Shown here in pieces: positions 59,214 through 64,000 of a stretch of DNA of 64,000 nucleotides. Below the pieces are notes generated by a model. That model saw only the letters and a program-made list of their open reading frames with translations. It ran no database searches and was not told where the DNA came from. Origin of the DNA: Microvelia longipes (Eukaryota; Arthropoda; Insecta; Hemiptera; Veliidae); the NCBI GenBank assembly GCA_018340805.1, contig JACMZG010001914.1, positions 3,239,969 to 3,303,968 on the forward strand. Direction: 5' to 3'. The number at the start of each line of letters is the position of its first letter. The stretch's first letter is position 1. Both the position numbers and the translations under genes were made by a program.

Positions 59214-59977
59214 ATTCGCTATTCAAAGAGATAGTTGTAAGGTTGGCAGTACTAATGGCGGTAAAATAAAAGGGTGATCAAATATTTTTTATCATAGGAT
59301 TAGCATGGGAGCCGGTCCAAATTATACATTTATTTTTTATTGTTACTTAATTTGTAATTAATGAGTTGAAAAATTAAAAGAACGACCATTGGTGCTATAA
59401 AAATTGTCATTATTTCATTTTAAAAATAGGAATTAGGCTCCTATCACTAAAGACTTGGATATGTTCGTTCTCAAGCTAATATTTACCGATATAAAAGTAA
59501 AATATGGTTTCATATCAAACTGCAATTAAAATATTTGTCTAATATTAAACAAAAAGTAATGCTTCATAACGCAAATGAAATAAAACACAAAGGTTGGAAA
59601 ATATCCTCTTATCAGTTAATTTAAATACTTGTTGCAACTAATTTAAACAATTTAATGCAAAAAAGAGTAATTTAGTGAGTTTGTGCTAACTAAAATTGTT
59701 CAAAAGAAAAATTAATTAACAATAAATAAAATAAAGCATTATATTGTGATATTCACCTTCTTATCAGTTTATTTAAAAACTCGTGACAACCCATATAAAA
59801 GGGGGTTTCCAATGAAAGAGTGACTTTAGTGAGTTTAAACACCTTAAAATTAATTAAAATATATCATTTCAAGAAAAAAATTAAAGATAAATCGCAAAAA
59901 ATAAGAAAAAATTAAGAAACCCGTTATCAATTTCTTACCAGCCACGGTGGCGCTGCTATGGTCTTTGAATTGGGAAT
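59214..59977. mobile_element. TIR DNA element, copy C
   Basis: Ends are ATTCGCTATTCAAAG and CTTTGAATTGGGAAT. It shares the left block GTTGTAAGGTTGGCAGTACT and the right block TTCTTACCAGCCACGGTGGC with copies A and B. At ~760 bp it is an internally shortened version. Confidence 0.65.
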
Positions 59978-60404
59978 CAAGAAGAAGAGTTGTTATTAAG
60001 TCTCATCTTAATAACAACTGCTTACTTCTTTGTTTGATAAGTCATATAAAGAAGGAAGGAGTTGTTATTAAGTATCAACAAGTGTCTAAACATTACTTAC
60101 TTATCATTTATTGTGTTAAAATGATAGGCAAACCAACAAAATATCCTTGACTTGTTGATCGCCAAATATAATCTACTAATACATTCTGTTTAGTAGATTT
60201 GATTCCTCATAATGGATTCTTTACTAATATAAAGAATATTTTTTTCTCTTTAATGTAAAAAGTTTTGTCACATATTTTTATTTTAAATTTTAATGTTTGA
60301 TTTTATTATAATTTTGTTTATTATTTATTTGTAAATAAAAATTAATTAAATTTTTCTTTTATTGTTCTATTTAATTTGTAAAACCTCTTTCAATCTTTCT
60401 TCAG

Positions 60405-61220
60405 GTTTTATCGTCCTGTTTTGTTTAGAGCTCTGAAGGAGGCATTGAATATGGTGTGTAACCATAATTTTATATGATAATAAATTTGAAAATGAATAAG
60501 TCAGTTCTTGATAACAAAGGCTACCAAATTATGGCCTTTATGACACTTTTTAATTTTCTTGATTTATTCTGTAGGTATAGAAAAATAATTGAATTGAAAT
60601 ATCTATTTTACGGGTTATTGAATAGATATCCTGAAGAAGAATTAAACTTCCTGAGTGTTACTACCCAGTTGTTTGTGTGTGTGTGTGTCCATGCATAGAC
60701 CTTGGGATGTATTGGCGGTATAACCATTTCATCGAATACTCTTGAATAACCAACTATCTGAGCACAAACGAGAATCGAGAGATACCATAGAAAAGCAGAA
60801 TTCACTAAGTAAGCAAACTCAAACACGTCAATACGATTCCAGGAAACCTACCATACCTTCAACAAAACTGACTCTTTTGAGTCAATTCTGCTTGAATGAC
60901 TCAACTGCTCGGAATGAAACAAATATATAAACCTGGAGGATGCGTGTAGCGAAACCAATGTGATAACAAAAAAATCAAGGTACCCTGTACCAGATTTTTA
61001 TGATTAATTTAATTTTAATAATTTAATCAATAATCTACTTCTAACTTTTTTATTACCATCTAAAACAATTGGGTAGGGAATACCTAGAAACTTTTTCCAA
61101 GTTTAAGAACTTTTTTTGCAGTTTCACCAAGCCAACTACGAGAATACACCACTGTCGTCTTATTTCCAGCAAACTACTTCTGGCACACAACTGATCAATC
61201 CTAATGTTTGCTTTGTATAA
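60405..61220 (+). CDS. Putative 3' exons of an unidentified gene
   Basis: Two candidate exons, 60405-60453 and 61122-61220, have AG acceptors, a GT donor (ATG|GTGTGT) and matching phase. Only one frame of the first is open, and it joins the second without a stop. The spliced product reads FYRPVLFRALKEALNM then FHQANYENTPLSSYFQQTTS and ends NPNVCFV before TAA; an AATAAA overlaps the stop (61219-61224). Codon texture is richer in G+C than the surroundings. I found no upstream exons between STK16 and 60405 and do not recognise the protein. It could also be a spliced non-coding or alternative 3' end. Confidence 0.4.
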
Positions 61221-61429
61221 TAAATGACTATTTTCAAGTAGATACTGTGTCTTTAAAATGGTAATAAATTTACCATTTTAACTAAAAAAAAGTGGTAAGG
61301 AGAGTTAGTTTTAGAGCTGCCGCTAGATGCCAGCACCAAGTTCACCCCCACTTTTTGTCTGATTCTCTCTTATACCTTCTTTTTTTCTATACCTATTACA
61401 AACTTTGTAAAAACCTTGGTAAATTACAG

Positions 61430-61830
61430 GAAACTTAGTAACTTAGTAAACAATAAATTTCAAGTAGGCTGTCGTTTTCCATGATTTTGGCGTTCTTAAT
61501 CGAATTAAGCTAATCTTGAGTCGATACAACCACTTAAAGCCAGGGTTCTCAGGTTCGAATCTTAAAATTGTCTTTATAAACTTATAACTTCAATATAATT
61601 CTGGCACCGATGAAATGCACTTAACATTAGTGTACGAGTGCAAATAATACAGTGCCGTGCATGATATAATAATCTATAAGATAAATAAGCGCATTTTCTT
61701 TTTTTAAAAAAAAAGATCAAATTAATTAATCATTTGTTATGCCACAGCTCAGGTTATGAAGCATATACTGAAAACTTAATGAAGACATGGATTGATAAGC
61801 AAGAAAGCATGCATTTCAGAGAAATTGGCC
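61430..61830 (+). repeat. Interspersed repeat copy (same family as 29520 and 39690)
   Basis: It shares AAATTTCAAGTAGGCTGTCG, TTCTCAGGTTCGAATC and AATTCTGGCACC, and ends with the inverted tail CTTAATGAAGACATGGATTG ATAAGCAAGAAAGCATGC. Confidence 0.5.
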
Positions 61831-62199
61831 TGGCTTATGGAGAATTTTTTTATTTTTAGGATCTGCAGGTACGGAAACGAGGATATTTTATGTCAGTACA
61901 ATGCTTCCTCTCATATATAAGAGACTGGGAAGCAGAATTAACTAACTTAAAATAATATGTTAAGATATAAATAAATACAGACCTAGGTCCATTGGACCTG
62001 AGGTTAAATTGAATTATTAGTATTAGTTCTGTTTTTATTGATTGACATATATAACCATATGTAAACAAATCACGTTTTTTTTTACTAATTCACTTGAAAA
62101 TTCGCTTGATCGTGACAGCATGTCACTTACTTAAACTAGTAATATTACTAGTAATGCGTGGCATCAAGAACTCACGTCAAAAGAATACATAAAATAATA

Positions 62200-62460
62200 G
62201 TTATTTATGCACCAAGGGAGTAAAAAATGTCATTATTTCCCTGAGCATTATGTTTTAAAACATAATGGGATTAAAAACAAATAAATCCCTCGGCTTTGCT
62301 TCAGGATTTATTTGTTTAACTCCTGAGGCGAAGCCGAGGGAGTTATAGCTATTTACTCCCGAGGCGAAGCCGAGGTAGGAAATTATTGCGAGGGAATAAT
62401 GGTATTTTACTCCCAAGGTGCATACAAGATTTTATCTCCAGACGTCGACCTTGAAAATAT
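62200..62460 (+). repeat. Interspersed repeat, copy 2 (CCGAGGGAGTTATAG family)
   Basis: Partner of 2140-2330, with an extra internal inverted pair (AATCCCTCGGCTTTGCTTCA / CTCCTGAGGCGAAGCCGAGG). The motif GAGGCGAAGCCGAGG occurs twice within 50 bases. Confidence 0.6.
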
Positions 62461-62464
62461 AGTA

Positions 62465-62564
62465 TTTTTTTTTTTTATTTGATTTTATTAATACAACTAC
62501 ATTTTTCAATATAACAAGTATTAGTGAGAGGGGGATATGGTTGCGTGATTTGGCGGGAAGGAGA
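62465..62564 (-). mobile_element. Severely 5'-truncated Jockey-type insertion
   Basis: A 100-bp piece matches the 3' end of the element at 33503 (AATACAACTACATTTTTCAA, AGTGAGAGGGGGATATGG), including the poly(T) start. The direct repeat GAAAATATAGTA flanks it at 62453-62464 and 62565-62576, so it is an independent insertion. Confidence 0.85.
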
Positions 62565-62621
62565 GAAAATATAGTAAGAATGTTTTTTTTTCAAGATTTT
62601 TTCAACTGAAAATTATCTTAC

Positions 62622-63040
62622 CTTTATCATAAGAAACTCGTCGTTAGGTGAATTATGCAAAAAATCTTCAACTTGGTTCTTAGTAAAAACATTTGCTTTC
62701 GTTGCAACATAACCTTCGTTTTTTCATTTTAATACTGCTATTAGTGATGCATAGCTTTGGATAATAACATTTTCTCTTACAAGCAAAGATGATTTGACCA
62801 ATGAATACAGCGACCACAGACTTGACGCTTGTTTTGGTTTTCATTCATTATTAAAATAAACAAGCAATGCATTTTCACTTACTTGTTGTATATTATGATC
62901 ATCACACCAACTTTTTCGATTTCTTTGGTAAAAAGTTTTCTTTTACCAAGTTCGCTTCAATAGCAATGTCAGGCGGTGTATTGTTAAAAAGTTCGTCAAT
63001 ATCGCACACAATATTATCTGACAATTGAAATATTTGAGTA
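62622..63040 (-). pseudogene. Tyrosine-recombinase-like gene fragment (Crypton/integrase N-terminal type)
   Basis: Minus-strand frames can be followed in order: NIVCDIDELFNN, then PPDIAIEANLVKENFLPKKS, then WCDDHNIQQVSENALLVYFN, SSLWSLYSLVKSSLLVRENV, SYASLIAVLK and VFTKNQVEDFLHNSPNDEFL, ending MIK before a GTAAGA donor at 62621. This order resembles the N-terminal core-binding region of eukaryotic tyrosine recombinases related to Cryptons, as I recall the family. A frameshift after the first part and two in-frame TGA codons, each a single C-to-T change from CGA arginine, show decay. The catalytic domain is not in the window to the left. The 5' portion is duplicated in inverted form at 63046-63158. 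Confidence 0.5.
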
Positions 63041-63158
63041 GAATATTTTCTACTCAAATATTTCAATTGTCAGATAATATTGTGTGCGATATTGACGAAC
63101 TTTTTAACAATAAACCGCCTGACATTGCTATTGAAGCGAACTTGGTAAAAGAAAACTT
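62933..63158. repeat. Near-perfect 226-bp palindrome
   Basis: AAGTTTTCTTTTACCAAGTT and all following bases to 63045 are inverted at 63046-63158 with about two mismatches and virtually no loop (centre GAATATTTTC). Both arms encode the start of the recombinase-like fragment. Confidence 0.93.
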
Positions 63159-63763
63159 GCTGCTCTAATAAGAGCAGTTATAAGTAATATTTTAATCTAA
63201 TTATAAAAGTTTAATACAGGTTAAACAATTAAAGCTAAGGTTTTAAACTAAAAAAAACTTTGATTTAATGATATTTTGTCAAAAAAAACAATGAGTATGC
63301 AAATCTTAAAGTGATTTTAAAAAATCAGGATATCCAACTTAACTATTTTACTTTTAAATAAAGAACTAGTTTTTATTTTTTAAATTATTTATTCCTTTAA
63401 AGTTAATTTTTTTGAGTTCATTATTTTTTCCGCCATTTTAAAATTTTGTAAAAAATTTTAAAATTTTGACCATGAAACATATATTTTCTTTTTTTACGCT
63501 TTAAGAGCTTTAAAACGATATGCAACACGATTTTGTCGCTTAATTTTTTTCTGGTCGGCCATACTGGCTGCCATTTTGAAAATATTTGTCGGAATATTAC
63601 CAAAAACTATACAGCTATAACTATAACTATATTCTGACACATAGTTAGTTTTACATGTATACAAAATTTTATCAAAATCGGCCTATTTTTACGGCAGTTA
63701 TGACACGTACAAACAAACACACAAACATACGCGCCGTCCTTATCTTCTGCAATGTCTTCTCAC

Positions 63764-63883
63764 TTACTTTCGTTCAACAAACTGATACAGGACATCAACC
63801 ATGTGGCAGGAAAGACGCCACATGTAGATATGAGAGAACAAAGGGAGACACAGAGGCTGTGTAGCGGCCAAGAGGGCGAAGGC
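63764..63883 (-). other. Short coding-like frame at the right edge
   Basis: The minus frame AFALLAATQPLCLPLFSHIY then MWRLSCHMVDVLYQFVERK is open for 39 codons and meets a GTAAGT donor-like site at 63762-63767. It is denser in G+C than the flanks. The neighbouring ACGTACAAACAAACACACAA tract is repeat-like, so it may be transposon-derived. Function unknown. Confidence 0.2.
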
Positions 63884-64000
63884 CTTTTTGTTTTTTTATT
63901 CCTTCAAAATTCATTTCTGGCGTAAAGAAGTCGTTATTGGGGGTCAGGCCCTCAATATCATGGACTGGGAGTTTAATGATTTAATGGACTACTGTCTTCA

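Overview
The window looks like AT-rich, repeat-dense nuclear DNA of an arthropod, probably an insect. The genes have GT-AG introns. There are many TA microsatellites, tRNA-derived SINEs, non-LTR retrotransposons and terminal-inverted-repeat (TIR) DNA elements, and no bacterial operon logic. The order is not determined; a hemipteran is only a guess from general repeat texture. Gene names come from recalled family sequences, not a database search.

Four conserved genes could be rebuilt exon by exon, and every splice junction keeps the reading frame. They lie as two head-to-head pairs. Pair 1 is a TMEM135-like membrane protein (minus, 452-7870, 3' end beyond the window) and SERP1/RAMP4 (plus, 8677-16470, complete, 64 aa). 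Pair 2 is CDK5RAP1, the mitochondrial tRNA methylthiotransferase (minus, 39524 down to 21464, nine exons, complete, 564 aa), and STK16, the myristoylated NAK-family kinase (plus, 40945-56272, five exons, complete, 305 aa). Two small in-frame exons at 60405-61220 look like the 3' end of a fifth plus-strand gene that I cannot name. I see no functional link among these genes beyond possible shared divergent promoters.

Most of the remaining sequence is mobile DNA, often nested. A near full-length but frame-broken non-LTR retrotransposon with a 17-bp target-site duplication sits in STK16 intron 3. A Jockey-type element with a 5' inversion of the twin-priming kind sits inside a TIR element in CDK5RAP1 intron 2. 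A piggyBac-like element with TTAA ends sits inside another repeat in CDK5RAP1 intron 8. A TIR element with a 9-bp duplication lies inside a larger TIR element in SERP1 intron 2. STK16 intron 1 holds an element with an 8-bp duplication, and intron 2 holds a PIF/Harbinger-like MITE with TAA ends. Two ~590-bp copies of one repeat flank STK16 exon 4 in opposite orientation.

Near the right edge (62.6-63.2 kb) is a broken gene fragment resembling the N-terminal part of a eukaryotic tyrosine recombinase (Crypton/integrase-like). Its start is duplicated as a nearly perfect 226-bp palindrome.
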